The translations under genes were made by a program, and so were the position numbers. A stretch of 64,000 nt of DNA from Bacillota bacterium (GTDB lineage Bacteria > Bacillota > Bacilli > Alicyclobacillales > SLC66): the NCBI GenBank assembly GCA_021846285.1, contig JAJZCB010000006.1, positions 1-64,000 on the forward strand. The letters run 5' to 3'. Shown in pieces: positions 21,765 to 31,038 of the stretch. The notes under the pieces are model-generated. The model saw only the letters and a program-made list of their open reading frames with translations. It was not told the origin of the DNA and made no database searches. How positions within the stretch are numbered: position 1 is the stretch's first letter; each line of letters opens with the position of its first letter.

Positions 21765-22025
21765 TTAGATCACGGCGTCTGATGGTGCGTTGACGGCGAG
21801 ACGATGTGTCCACTTCGACAGCAGTTGCTGCAGTTCTCTGGCGAATTCCCTCTCCAATTTTTGTTGCTGCATCAGTACAGCGATACCGTCCAGATCCTCT
21901 GAGCGAAACAGTTGCATCACGCGCTCAGACAGATCGGCGTCAACCGCCGCAGACAGTTCCCTTGTGGAGTCGCGCAGCAGTTCCATAATGGACTGTATGC
22001 CTTTTGCATAGGGCGAATTGTGCAT
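21765..22025 (-). CDS. Small helical protein, paralogue of the previous gene
   Basis: 86 residues, start behind TAAGGAGGG. It carries FRSEDLDGIAVLMQQQ and LQQLL, matching the neighbour at 21452-21745. The gene begins 15 nt after sprT and sits in the run sprT - this - paralogue - helicase - ccpA. Function unknown. Confidence 0.68.
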   Translation of the reverse strand: MHNSPYAKGIQSIMELLRDSTRELSAAVDADLSERVMQLFRSEDLDGIAVLMQQQKLEREFARELQQLLSKWTHRLAVNAPSDAVI

Positions 22026-22040
22026 AGTTCGATTCCCTCC

Positions 22041-22529
22041 TTAACCCGAAATGATGAGTGTGGCCGCGAGTTTCAGTTTCCCGTGGCACACGCCGCATAC
22101 ATATCTGTGAATATTCAGTTGGCGTTTTCTGCTGTATACTCTCTGGCAAGCGGTACATACGTACTCGTAGCGGGCTGGCAGCGATCTGCGCAGGTGTCCG
22201 GTATCCGCGTAACGGGCGCCTCCCACCTCTTCGAGAAGAAGTTTAAAATCCTGATCCCGATGACGGTACCCGCGCCCTGCCAGATGGAGGTGATAATGGC
22301 ACAATTCGTGGCGAATAGTTCCGATAAATACCGAATATCCCGCTGTTTTCATGTAGTGGGGATTAAATTCCAGATCGTGAGAAGATAGCAGGTAGCGACC
22401 GCCTGACGTCCGCAAACGGGGGTTAAATCGGCATCGATGCAAAAACGGCTTGCCAAAGTCCTGGGTTGAAACGACCTCAACCAGACGTCGCAGCTCATCG
22501 TCGCATTTGGGCAATCCCCCACTGTGCAT
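22041..22529 (-). CDS. SprT-like zinc protein
   Basis: About 162 residues from MHSGGLPKCDDELRRLV; two earlier in-frame ATGs (22568 and 22589) are possible but overlap the divergent gene's promoter area. The HELCHYHLH motif and HRDQDF match the SprT family (YdcK in Bacillus), and a C-terminal ribbon has CTAC and CGVC. SprT-type proteins resemble zinc metalloproteases; the bacterial role is unknown. Confidence 0.85.
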   Translation of the reverse strand: MHSGGLPKCDDELRRLVEVVSTQDFGKPFLHRCRFNPRLRTSGGRYLLSSHDLEFNPHYMKTAGYSVFIGTIRHELCHYHLHLAGRGYRHRDQDFKLLLEEVGGARYADTGHLRRSLPARYEYVCTACQRVYSRKRQLNIHRYVCGVCHGKLKLAATLIISG

Positions 22530-22591
22530 ACCTGCCTTCGCCCCTTGTTTCAGAGTGGCAACCTTCATTCTGAGACTGTTCTCTTTCATGG

Positions 22592-22597
22592 TACAAT
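22592..22597 (+). promoter_or_regulatory. Candidate -10 element TACAAT
   Basis: TACAAT stands 4 nt before the ATG at 22601 of the phosphoesterase frame. If used, transcription would begin near 22604, beyond that ATG, favouring a later start. The -35 region is poor. Confidence 0.3.
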
Positions 22598-22600
22598 CGA

Positions 22601-23329
22601 ATGGAAAAGGGGGCAAGTCCTATTCGGATATTCGCGATCGCAGATCTTCATCTCTCCTTCGGGGTCGCCAAACCGATGTCTGTATTTGGGGGCGCCTGGG
22701 AACATCATACGGATCGTTTGACCGCCTCATGGAAACGGGCAGTCGGTGCGCAGGACACCGTTCTCATTGCCGGCGATATTTCCTGGGCCATGCGTGAAGA
22801 AGAGGTTCGCCCCGATATGCAGTTTATTGCGGAGCTTCCCGGTCGTAAAATCCTGCTCAAGGGGAATCACGATTACTGGTGGAGTACACGGAAAAAAGTC
22901 ATGGAACTGGCGGGATCCAGTTGCGAGGTTCTCCAGAACAATGCGCTTCTGTTGCCGCAGGCGGCCATCGTGGGCGCACGCGGGTGGAATCTGCCGTCTT
23001 CTCCTCAGTTCACTGCAGACGACCAGCGGATCTGTGCGCGTGAAGTGGAACGCTTGCGTCTGTCCCTGGATGAAGGACTGCGCTCAGGTTTGCCTATGAT
23101 TGCCATGATGCACTATCCGCCTCTCTATGACGCAGAGGAGAGAACCGCGTTTACAGAGTTGCTGGAGAGCTATGGAGTTCGTCTGTGCGTCTACGGACAC
23201 CTGCATGGAGCCGCGCACCGAGCTCGCGTGGAAGGATTGGTGCGTGGAATCCGCTATCATCTGGTGGCCGCGGACTATCTGCAATTCGAACCGCTGGCGC
23301 TCGATCTGCATGATTCTCTGGAACGATAG
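22601..23329 (+). CDS. Calcineurin-like metallophosphoesterase
   Basis: 242 residues from ATG 22601. Metal-binding motifs: ADLHLS, GDISWA, KGNHDYWW, MMHYPP and GHLHG. This is a soluble YkuE-like phosphoesterase family with unknown substrate. The start is doubtful: ATG 22601 has no ribosome binding site, while AAAAGGGGG (22605-22613) sits 8 nt before an ATT codon at 22622 that would give IRIFAIADLHLS, close to the usual family start. Confidence 0.88.
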   Translation: MEKGASPIRIFAIADLHLSFGVAKPMSVFGGAWEHHTDRLTASWKRAVGAQDTVLIAGDISWAMREEEVRPDMQFIAELPGRKILLKGNHDYWWSTRKKVMELAGSSCEVLQNNALLLPQAAIVGARGWNLPSSPQFTADDQRICAREVERLRLSLDEGLRSGLPMIAMMHYPPLYDAEERTAFTELLESYGVRLCVYGHLHGAAHRARVEGLVRGIRYHLVAADYLQFEPLALDLHDSLER

Positions 23330-23351
23330 ACGCCGCGGCCTCCCAGCATCG

Positions 23352-23924
23352 TCAGTGGCTCCGGCGCATCAAATCGAACACTTCTTTGCGCAATAACACA
23401 TCGTCGGCGTATGTTCCCCGAACGGCTGTCGTTACCGTGCGTGTGCCTGGTTTATTCACACCGCGCATGGACATGCACATGTGTTCTGCCTCAACCATCA
23501 CAGCGACAGCCACAGGATCCAGACGATCTACGAGCGCATCGGCCACTGACGCCGTCAAACGCTCCTGCAATTGCGGACGCCTGGCGGCGGACTCAACCAA
23601 CCGAGCCAGTTTGGAGAGTCCTGTAATCCGGGATCCCTGAGGTATGTAAGCCACATGCGCATGCCCGAAAAATGGAACCAGATGGTGTTCGCACATACTG
23701 TAAAATGGTATATCCTTGACGAGCACCACTTCATTGTGATCTTCGTTAAATATGGTCAGCAACTGATCTCTGGGATCCTGATGAAGACCTGAAAAGACCT
23801 CACTGTACATGCGAGCCACACGCGCTGGCGTTTCCAGCAGGCCTTCGCGCTCCGGGTCTTCACCAATGGCCTCCAGGATCATGCGTACAGCGGTCTGAAT
23901 CTTTTGTTCATCGAACTGCCCCAT
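23352..23924 (-). CDS. folE: GTP cyclohydrolase I
   Basis: 190 residues from [10 protein letters not shown], with GGAG 9 nt upstream. Zinc ligands and active site are in [14 protein letters not shown], and the C-terminal RGV-KPGTRT region is intact. It converts GTP to 7,8-dihydroneopterin triphosphate for folate. It appears as a single gene here. Confidence 0.95.
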   Translation of the reverse strand: MGQFDEQKIQTAVRMILEAIGEDPEREGLLETPARVARMYSEVFSGLHQDPRDQLLTIFNEDHNEVVLVKDIPFYSMCEHHLVPFFGHAHVAYIPQGSRITGLSKLARLVESAARRPQLQERLTASVADALVDRLDPVAVAVMVEAEHMCMSMRGVNKPGTRTVTTAVRGTYADDVLLRKEVFDLMRRSH

Positions 23925-23988
23925 GTCATCACTCTCCATAGTCGCCAATATACCACGATTGGACGAGCGAAGAAAAGGATGGGGTCCG

Positions 23989-24717
23989 CTATTGCGGGAG
24001 ACGTTTGTACGCCTGTATGACGCCGTAATGCAGCCATTTGGCGTACGTCGCCATGATACGCTGGTTCTCCTGCATGATGCGCCATACTTCGGGTCTGTAC
24101 GCTTCTGAAGTGACCAGATCGTAGGCATCATAGGTCTCATTCTGCGTGGGGGCGGATGGAACGGAACCTGACTGGAGCATGCGCACCTCTTGAAACCGGG
24201 CGTCTGTATAATGTCTCTTCCACTGCTGCAGAGTCGGAATCGTCACGGCGCCGTAAGTCTCCTGAAACGTCTGCAGGACATCGTCGGGGAGTTTGGCCGC
24301 AGCGCCCATTTCGACGTCAAGGACAAATCCGCCCGGTCGCAGCATGCGGTAGTACTCCCCTAGCATCGGTTGGACGTCATTGAACACGGTCACCGATTCC
24401 GCGACGACGACATCCACTGATTCCGCGTCAAAGGGGAGGGCTCCGCGATCCACTGTCATAAAGGTTACTGGACTTTTCATCGCTTTCGCGCGCGATCTCG
24501 CCTTTTCGATCATCTGGGGGTGCATGTCGACCCCAATCACCGAAGCATTGTACATGGTGTGGATCGCGCATGCGGTTCGCCCGGTGCCGCATCCTACTTC
24601 AAGCACGGTCGCGCCGGAGTCGATATGCACCTTTTTCATCCAGGCCCTTGTGACCGCAAATCCGCCGGGATGGGCGCTGCCTGCTCCGACCGCGGCCAGA
24701 GCGTCATGATAGTTCAC
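23989..24717 (-). CDS. SAM-dependent methyltransferase
   Basis: 242 residues; class I fold with [15 protein letters not shown] (motif I), [11 protein letters not shown] and [12 protein letters not shown]. The family resembles UbiE-like small-molecule methyltransferases; substrate unknown. It starts 64 nt upstream of folE and may share its transcript. Confidence 0.83.
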   Translation of the reverse strand: MNYHDALAAVGAGSAHPGGFAVTRAWMKKVHIDSGATVLEVGCGTGRTACAIHTMYNASVIGVDMHPQMIEKARSRAKAMKSPVTFMTVDRGALPFDAESVDVVVAESVTVFNDVQPMLGEYYRMLRPGGFVLDVEMGAAAKLPDDVLQTFQETYGAVTIPTLQQWKRHYTDARFQEVRMLQSGSVPSAPTQNETYDAYDLVTSEAYRPEVWRIMQENQRIMATYAKWLHYGVIQAYKRLPQ

Positions 24718-24819
24718 ATCTCTTGCCCCCTCACCCTGTCATGATACTCGACCTCACAGTGACTGGTGCAGGAGTCACGAGGCCTGACTTGCTCGGTATA
24801 TTCAGAGAGGGGTGGTTCC

Positions 24820-25191
24820 ATGGAACGTGGTGTCTTTGCTGACAGGACGACTCGCGCGAAGAGGTATACGGCTTTCTTAATTCTCGTTGAGGGACCCGGT
24901 GAATACTACTTTGCGCCCGAAGGGCTGTGTGTGGTGGGTGACAGTCTTAGCTATACCGTGTACTCTCTTGATTCCCGGCACAACTTTCTGCGCGCCGCTG
25001 TGTTAAAGTTTCCGCTAGCCGATTTGTTGGGTGACGGCGTGTTTTTCAAACATTCACACATCAAGTTGGAAGATCTCACACCGTTCAGAGAGCAGCGCGG
25101 TCTGCAAAACGCCAGTGTGACGGATCTGATGGCTGCCCTGTACAGGGAAAATCCGCTTCGCCACCATTTCCTGGCGCGCTTTGCGCAGTAA
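24820..25191 (+). CDS. Conserved-looking protein of unknown function
   Basis: 123 residues from MERGVFADRTTRAKRY, with GAGAGGGG upstream. No motif recognised. It is tail-to-tail with the NlpC/P60 gene, only 1 nt between stops. Composition is globular and soluble. Confidence 0.6.
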   Translation: MERGVFADRTTRAKRYTAFLILVEGPGEYYFAPEGLCVVGDSLSYTVYSLDSRHNFLRAAVLKFPLADLLGDGVFFKHSHIKLEDLTPFREQRGLQNASVTDLMAALYRENPLRHHFLARFAQ

Positions 25192-25192
25192 C

Positions 25193-26083
25193 TTACGAGT
25201 TGGGCGTGGTTGCAGTTACAACCGTAATCCAGGGGCAACGCGCGCCGAGATACCTGTTTGCAAAGTAGGGATCATGGAGACTCGACAACACAATGCCTGC
25301 AGTGGGATTGAGGGCGTTGACGAATTGGCTGTTTCCTACGTAAATGCCAACGTGTGTGGGCCCATTGGCATACGTTGTAAAGAAGACCAGATCTCCCGGC
25401 TGCAACTCCTGTTGGCGCACACCCGCCCCAAACGTATACTGAAGCCAGGTGGTGCGGGGAGCCGCGATGCCAAGCTGCGCCAATACATACTGGACCAGGC
25501 CTGAACAATCAAACCCGGAGTCGGGGCTTTCGCCTCCCCACACATAGGGTTTGCCGAGCATACTCATGGCGAGTGAAGCAATCCGCAAGCCAGGTGTCAC
25601 TGGGGCCAGCACCCGTTTACTGGTCCTTTGCATCGATTCGGACCTGGGCTGCTGCGCCTGTCTTGAAGGAACTGTCTGAGCAGTTTTCCTGCCTGAGTAA
25701 TGTTTGACAGTCGGGGCCGAGCGTCGTTCTCTCGCGGCGCCTACTTGTCCGGTTATCATGACCGTCAGTGGTTCTGTCACACGCAGCGAAAGTGTCTTCC
25801 CTGTTCCCAATGAACTGTGATTGCTGATAGCGAAATGCAGAGTATGTCCTGGATGCTGGCGTTTCCATTCACTCAGATCGGTAATCGTCGCTCCACGCGT
25901 CCTGTCTGCGACCGCCACAGGGCGTATGATCATCCGGCGCAAGATCCGGTTTACAAGTGACAATCGCTGACGTCGCACGGTATTCGATTTTGCCAACACA
26001 GGTCTCGACGGCCCCCACCCCGTCGTGAACAGCGTCACGCAAATGCCGAAACTGATCAACGCGATTCGCCACAATTTGGTCAT
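25193..26083 (-). CDS. Secreted NlpC/P60 cell-wall hydrolase
   Basis: 296 residues. A signal peptide (about 1-31), a basic central region and a C-terminal NlpC/P60 domain (about 170-285) with the catalytic FDCSGLVQYV, the GPTHVGIYVG histidine and a polar third residue. Such enzymes cut gamma-D-Glu to diamino acid bonds in peptidoglycan. The start follows GGAGGTGAAGCA. No LysM or SH3 repeat is evident. Confidence 0.88.
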   Translation of the reverse strand: MTKLWRIALISFGICVTLFTTGWGPSRPVLAKSNTVRRQRLSLVNRILRRMIIRPVAVADRTRGATITDLSEWKRQHPGHTLHFAISNHSSLGTGKTLSLRVTEPLTVMITGQVGAARERRSAPTVKHYSGRKTAQTVPSRQAQQPRSESMQRTSKRVLAPVTPGLRIASLAMSMLGKPYVWGGESPDSGFDCSGLVQYVLAQLGIAAPRTTWLQYTFGAGVRQQELQPGDLVFFTTYANGPTHVGIYVGNSQFVNALNPTAGIVLSSLHDPYFANRYLGARCPWITVVTATTPNS

Positions 26084-26161
26084 TGCTTCACCTCCAGAAT
26101 GGTGTGGTGCGTCTGCTTGGTAATCACAGAATATGCGGCTCTCAGAACGCTTAGACTGAAA

Positions 26162-26192
26162 ATGGGCTGACCAAGGCGTCGGTCAGCCCATA
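26162..26192 (-). terminator. Rho-independent terminator of gltB
   Basis: TGGGCTGACC and GGTCAGCCCA form a perfect 10-bp stem, followed on the minus strand by TTTTCAG, about 30 nt below the gltB stop. Confidence 0.85.
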
Positions 26193-26221
26193 ATCGGCAG
26201 TCCTATTTTTCAAGAGCCAGT

Positions 26222-29200
26222 TCACTCCGTCGCTACATCCTGATCCGTCTGTTCAGACCCTGGCAAGACCGCCATGAAGTGCTCCTGGGCATCCAGGATC
26301 AGGGGCGTCAGACGATCGGCGGCCTCTTGCTGACCGGATCTCGAAAGTTCTCTCTGATACATCCCCAGCAACTCCTGGACGTCAAGCACCCCAGCAGGCC
26401 GAAGAGTTGTCAGAAAGACCTTGGCGCCCTTCGCCAGTCTCCGCCGCAGCGCCTCCACAGTCAATCCAAGCTCAGGCTGCAATCGCAGATACACGACGCC
26501 GCCGGTCATTCCTGAACAGATCCATGGACCAGGGTCTCCCAATACGAGCGCGCGCCCGCCAGTCATATATTCAAAGGCGAATCCCTTCACATTGGCTCTG
26601 TCAGCCACTCCCGCGAGATTGTCCTCCAGCGGGGCGGACAGTTCGCCGCCAATAATCACGTCAGCGCCCGACAGGCGTATGCCCGCCCGCGCATCGGCAG
26701 TGCCCTGAACGATGAACAGTCCGCGTTGGGCGCCATAGGCGACGCCTTTCCCCACACAGCCCCCGACCCGGCTGCCATAGCGATTGACGCCCTTTAAGAC
26801 GACGATCTTGCCGCCTAACGCGCTCTTTCCAACACCGTCTTGCGCTCCGCCTTCCACCCTGAGGAGGACGCCCGCGGCGTTGTAGGCTCCAAATCCATTG
26901 CCCGCCACGGAACCGCTCTGCAGTTTTACAGAGGCCTGCGCCAATCCCTTTCGGCGATCACGCACTTCAGATCGAACAACAGACCCAGACAGCATCCCTC
27001 CGATTACCCGTTCGCCTGCATGAACCCGCACCGCTCCGTAGGACAGCGTTTCACTGCCAGCCGCCATGGCGCTGACGGCTTGCGCGCCCAACTTGGCGGT
27101 CAAAGACTCTTGCCCAACCATGCTCGGTCGCGCCGGAACCCACGCGTACTGGTACTCCCGCGATGAGTGGCGAGTAAGCAGATCGGTCAGGTCCAGCAGA
27201 TGTTTTCCGCGGGTCTGCGCAAGCAGTTGCGACTGACCCACCAGAGACTGTAAGGACATAGCGCCCAGGTTTGCGGCGATCGTACTTACCTCGGATGCCA
27301 CACTCTCAAAATAGCGGCACAGTTGCGCCGTCGCAGTCTCCAGATCTCGTGGCGCAAAGGCCTTCAGACCATGAGCCTGCGCCTGTTCGACAGTCTCAAT
27401 TTGGGTAGCGATACCGACATGGCAAGTGTCTTTGTGACAACCTCGACAACCCGTACAACCGATCGCGATCATCGCCATCGTGCCAAAGCCCACGCGATTG
27501 GCGCCGAGCAGCATCATCTTGACGACATCGAGTCCACTCTTGATCCCGCCGTCACACCAAACTTCGACCTGCTGGCGCAAGCCAGAATCAAGGAGGGCTT
27601 CGTGCGCGAGCTTGACGCCAATCTCCACGGGCAGTCCCACATGGCGCAGCGCGTGGGCGCGCGCAGCGCCTGTGCCGCCGTCAAATCCGCTCAGCGTAAT
27701 CACGTCTGCGCCAGCTTTGGCGATCCCTACCGCAATCGTGCCGATACCAGGTACAACCGGCACCTTTACAGCCACCTTGGCGCGCGGATTCACAGTCTTT
27801 AACTCATCGATCATTTGCGCCAGATCTTCGATCGAATAGATATCGTGATTATTGGACGGCGAAATCAGGTCGGTTCCTTGTCGCGCATTGCGTGCATTGG
27901 CAACTTTCGCAGATACCTTCGATCCCGGTAAATGACCGCCCTCTCCCGGTTTGGCGCCCTGTCCAATCTTGATCTCGAGCAGATCCGCAGAGTTGCACAG
28001 TTCCGCATTGACGCCAAAACGACCCGAGGCGATCTGATGGCCGCGATTCTTGGCGAATCTGCCGAGCATGTCTTTGATCTCTCCGCCCTCGCCGTTCATG
28101 GAAATCATATCGAGTTTGGCAGCGGCTGCGGCGTATGCGCGAAAGGCTGTTTCTCCCTGGGAACCAAACGACATGGAACTGATCACAAAAGGCAGTTCAT
28201 GCTCCCCAATCGTCAGGTCCACATCTCTGGGATCAATGTCTTGCTCGTGTTCCATGACGTCAAGAAGATGTCGTAACGAAATCGGTTGCGAGACTTCCAG
28301 TTCCTGCAGTTTCGCGGCAAAGTCTCCATACAGGGACTGCCCGGCGGCAACCTCCCCCGCCGCCTTCCAGATACGCGGCCATAACTGGTACGGCCGCGCC
28401 AGTTTCGCAGCGCCATCGCGCAGGGATTGCGCACGGGCGCGCGCAGTCGCTTCAAACGCGGCAAGCGAACCGGCAAGCGCCTTTTCTCCAAAGAAAGATT
28501 TGATATCCAATAGAGTTGCCACTTCATCCGCGAGTCCAATGGCTGAAAACAGCCTGTCATAACCGCGCAGTTCATGAATGCCAAGTGTTGACAACACTTT
28601 TTCAAGACCTTTGACAAGGGCCGTGTAGGTATTCTCAATTCCCTTCCAACCGTCAAACGCATAGGCGGATTCGAGATACAGATACGGACACACGGCGTCT
28701 GCTCCCAGCCCGATCAATACGGCGATGTCGTGAAGATTCCTGATCGCCCCGGACCTGACCACAATGTTGCACGTTCTTCGTTGCGATTCCCCGTCTACCG
28801 TACGCAACTCCCGCAGCGTTCCGTGCGCCACACCGACAACCAGAGCCGGATCGATCGGCGCAGCCCCGTCCGCAAAAGCGAGTCGATCATCGAGGAGCAA
28901 CAGCACCGCACTGTCCGCGACCGCTGCCGCCACTTCAGCTCGCAGGCGATGCAAAGCATCACCCAGCGTCTCGTCCGCCTCTTGGCGCGGATAGATTTCG
29001 GCTACATCGCCAGGTTTTCGAGACATGTAGTGGGCTACGTCTTCAAGCAGTTGTGTGCCTGTCTTGTGAGCCAGGGCGCGATAGCGGTCCGGCTCATCCA
29101 CGTCGTGCCCGCCAATGAGGATCGGGCTTTGGAGTTCCATGCGCAATGCCGTGTGCTGCTTCGCGCGGAGCGCCGGCCTTCTCCCCAACACGACACGCGT

Positions 29201-30745
29201 GGAAAAATGTTCGATTTCACGTTCTCGATCAATAGCCGGGTTTGTGACCACAGCCACTGTCTCTTTCAGGAAATCGGCCACGTTTTGACGCTGGTCGGCC
29301 AACGCGGCAAGCGGGCCGTCGAATCCCAGCGAGCGAATCGGTTCAGCGCCGTTTGACGCCTGGTGTTCCATGATGCGAACATCCTCGACATCCCACCCGA
29401 ACGCGGCCATTCTCGCCTCACGGCTGTTTTCCTCGAGACGCACAGGCGTTAGGTGCACTCCGCCCAGCACCGCTGGTCCGCCGAAAGACAGGCCGTGTCG
29501 GTGACCCGCAAAATTGTGGCGTTCACTCATGCGCAACAGCGTTTCTTCCTGAGCATCCGCGTGACTGTAAACAGTCACCATTTCCGCCTCTGGCAACTGC
29601 AGATACACTTTCTCACCAGGCGCCAGTGGGCGTGGATCGTGAATCATGTCAAAAAGCGGAACAACGCCCTGCTCGGAACTGAAGACCAGGCTGTGATCAG
29701 TCTCAACCATCCATAGTGGACGCAAGCCCAAGGCGTCGACTGCGAACAGGGCTTCATCCCCCGCCCGCGCCACGATCGCGGCGGGTCCCTGCGCAAACGG
29801 ACCCCACAGCGTCCGCATGAACATATACAAATCCTGCAATTCCGGACGCATCTGCTTAATCTCATTCACAATCGGCGGAAATGCCAACTCCATAGCTTCA
29901 AGAAGACTATATCCGTAAACATGTCGCAGACTCTCCAGCAGTCGGTTCAAATCCTGCGAGTCGGACCCTCCGGGCACCATTTTGACGCCGATCATGCCAG
30001 ACTCTTCGCGCAATCTGTGTATAGTGTTGAGTTCTCCGTTGTGGCCCAGCAGTGAAAACGGTTGAACGCGCTCGGACGACGTTGAGGTATTGGTCGAATA
30101 GCGGTTATGTCCGATGGTTACGCGGCTGACAAAAGCAGGATGGCTGAGATCGTCAAAATACGCTTGCAGCACAGCGGCGTCGCCGCGCACTTTATACACG
30201 GCTGACGTTGTTGAGAGCGAGGCCGTATGCGTTCCCAACTCTTCCTCAATGGCCAACTGCAAACTGAAACAGGCGCTCTCCGAACGTTCCTCTTCCGGAT
30301 CGTCAAAATAGAGGGCGACTTGAACAAACCCCGTATCCTCCGCCTGCCCACCAGGACCAAGCACACTGCGGTTCACTGCGTTAAAGACGAGCCCCAGAAC
30401 ACGAAATCCGGCGCGTTTGGCAACCTGTTCAAACGCGGAGGTCCAGGTGTTCCGATCCACCTGCGTCCATTCTTTGAAGATCAGATGGCCGACCGCAAAT
30501 CTTGGATCATAAGCCAGGAGTGGACTATGCTCAAAATTGTGCAGATGCTCCGCCCAGATTCCCCGGGGCAGATCCACGAGTATCCCGCAACCGTCGCCTT
30601 CTTCGCTGACAAACCCGGCCCGATGCCGCATCTGTTTTAAGGCCGACAACGCTTGCAGCACATTGTTCCTTGAACCCGCAGGCGCTTTCTCAATCCACGC
30701 CACAATACCACAGGCATCATGTTCCTCGAACTCTACAAATGACAC
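26222..30745 (-). CDS. gltB: Glutamate synthase large subunit
   Basis: About 1507 residues. I place the start at the second GTG (30745), 8 nt after AGGAG; the GTG at 30754 directly abuts it. The class II glutaminase nucleophile is in EEHDACGIV. The central synthase domain has the FMN-binding GFDGGTGAARA and the iron-sulphur cysteines GCTGCRGCHKDTCHVG. The C-terminal domain is the glycine-rich beta-helix with repeats such as GGVVYL. It makes two glutamates from glutamine and 2-oxoglutarate. No gltD is adjacent. A riboswitch and terminator in its leader indicate control by attenuation. Confidence 0.96.
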   Translation of the reverse strand: MSFVEFEEHDACGIVAWIEKAPAGSRNNVLQALSALKQMRHRAGFVSEEGDGCGILVDLPRGIWAEHLHNFEHSPLLAYDPRFAVGHLIFKEWTQVDRNTWTSAFEQVAKRAGFRVLGLVFNAVNRSVLGPGGQAEDTGFVQVALYFDDPEEERSESACFSLQLAIEEELGTHTASLSTTSAVYKVRGDAAVLQAYFDDLSHPAFVSRVTIGHNRYSTNTSTSSERVQPFSLLGHNGELNTIHRLREESGMIGVKMVPGGSDSQDLNRLLESLRHVYGYSLLEAMELAFPPIVNEIKQMRPELQDLYMFMRTLWGPFAQGPAAIVARAGDEALFAVDALGLRPLWMVETDHSLVFSSEQGVVPLFDMIHDPRPLAPGEKVYLQLPEAEMVTVYSHADAQEETLLRMSERHNFAGHRHGLSFGGPAVLGGVHLTPVRLEENSREARMAAFGWDVEDVRIMEHQASNGAEPIRSLGFDGPLAALADQRQNVADFLKETVAVVTNPAIDREREIEHFSTRVVLGRRPALRAKQHTALRMELQSPILIGGHDVDEPDRYRALAHKTGTQLLEDVAHYMSRKPGDVAEIYPRQEADETLGDALHRLRAEVAAAVADSAVLLLLDDRLAFADGAAPIDPALVVGVAHGTLRELRTVDGESQRRTCNIVVRSGAIRNLHDIAVLIGLGADAVCPYLYLESAYAFDGWKGIENTYTALVKGLEKVLSTLGIHELRGYDRLFSAIGLADEVATLLDIKSFFGEKALAGSLAAFEATARARAQSLRDGAAKLARPYQLWPRIWKAAGEVAAGQSLYGDFAAKLQELEVSQPISLRHLLDVMEHEQDIDPRDVDLTIGEHELPFVISSMSFGSQGETAFRAYAAAAAKLDMISMNGEGGEIKDMLGRFAKNRGHQIASGRFGVNAELCNSADLLEIKIGQGAKPGEGGHLPGSKVSAKVANARNARQGTDLISPSNNHDIYSIEDLAQMIDELKTVNPRAKVAVKVPVVPGIGTIAVGIAKAGADVITLSGFDGGTGAARAHALRHVGLPVEIGVKLAHEALLDSGLRQQVEVWCDGGIKSGLDVVKMMLLGANRVGFGTMAMIAIGCTGCRGCHKDTCHVGIATQIETVEQAQAHGLKAFAPRDLETATAQLCRYFESVASEVSTIAANLGAMSLQSLVGQSQLLAQTRGKHLLDLTDLLTRHSSREYQYAWVPARPSMVGQESLTAKLGAQAVSAMAAGSETLSYGAVRVHAGERVIGGMLSGSVVRSEVRDRRKGLAQASVKLQSGSVAGNGFGAYNAAGVLLRVEGGAQDGVGKSALGGKIVVLKGVNRYGSRVGGCVGKGVAYGAQRGLFIVQGTADARAGIRLSGADVIIGGELSAPLEDNLAGVADRANVKGFAFEYMTGGRALVLGDPGPWICSGMTGGVVYLRLQPELGLTVEALRRRLAKGAKVFLTTLRPAGVLDVQELLGMYQRELSRSGQQEAADRLTPLILDAQEHFMAVLPGSEQTDQDVATE

Positions 30746-30790
30746 AGGCGCCACTCCTCTCTCTCAGGCGGGCTCTACGAACCGCTATCC

Positions 30791-30846
30791 CGGAAAAGAA
30801 AACAACAAAGGCGGAGAATCCCCCGCAATCAGGGAACCTCTCCGCC
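30791..30846 (-). terminator. Attenuator terminator in the gltB leader
   Basis: GGCGGAGA...TCTCCGCC forms the main stem (30810-30846), followed on the minus strand by TTTGTTGTTTTCTTTT. The 5' arm overlaps the 3' end of the riboswitch aptamer, so aptamer folding and this hairpin compete. Confidence 0.85.
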
Positions 30847-30948
30847 GAGTCTTTTATACTCACGGTGTGGCATGACAAACATCCGCCTGCACCGCTCGGT
30901 CCTGTCCGGGTAAGCGGACCCCAGCCGGATCCCTAGGTGCACTTCCTC
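30840..30948 (-). ncRNA. ykkC-class riboswitch, probable ppGpp subtype
   Basis: On the minus strand the leader contains CTAGGGATCCGG, then GGACAGGACCGAGCGGTG, then CACACCGTGAGTATAAAAG with ACTCGGCGGAGAGG. These are the conserved blocks of the ykkC motif (CUAGGG, CUGGUCCGAGAG-like, ACACGG...AUAAAAGCCCGGGAGA). In known genomes the ppGpp subtype lies before amino-acid synthesis genes including glutamate synthases, while the guanidine and PRPP subtypes lie before other genes; the gltB context points to ppGpp. Ligand binding would disrupt the following terminator and turn gltB on. The subtype needs a covariance search. Confidence 0.82.
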
Positions 30949-30958
30949 TGTAGACAGA

Positions 30959-30987
30959 AGTATACCCGGAAATGCATAAAAATGCAA
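30959..30987 (-). promoter_or_regulatory. gltB promoter
   Basis: On the minus strand TTGCAT (30982-30987), a 17-nt spacer and TATACT (30959-30964). The predicted start lies just before the riboswitch. Confidence 0.65.
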
Positions 30988-31038
30988 TGGTCTGTGGCAA
31001 GTATGCTAACATAGATAAACGGTCCGGAAGGAACAGGG

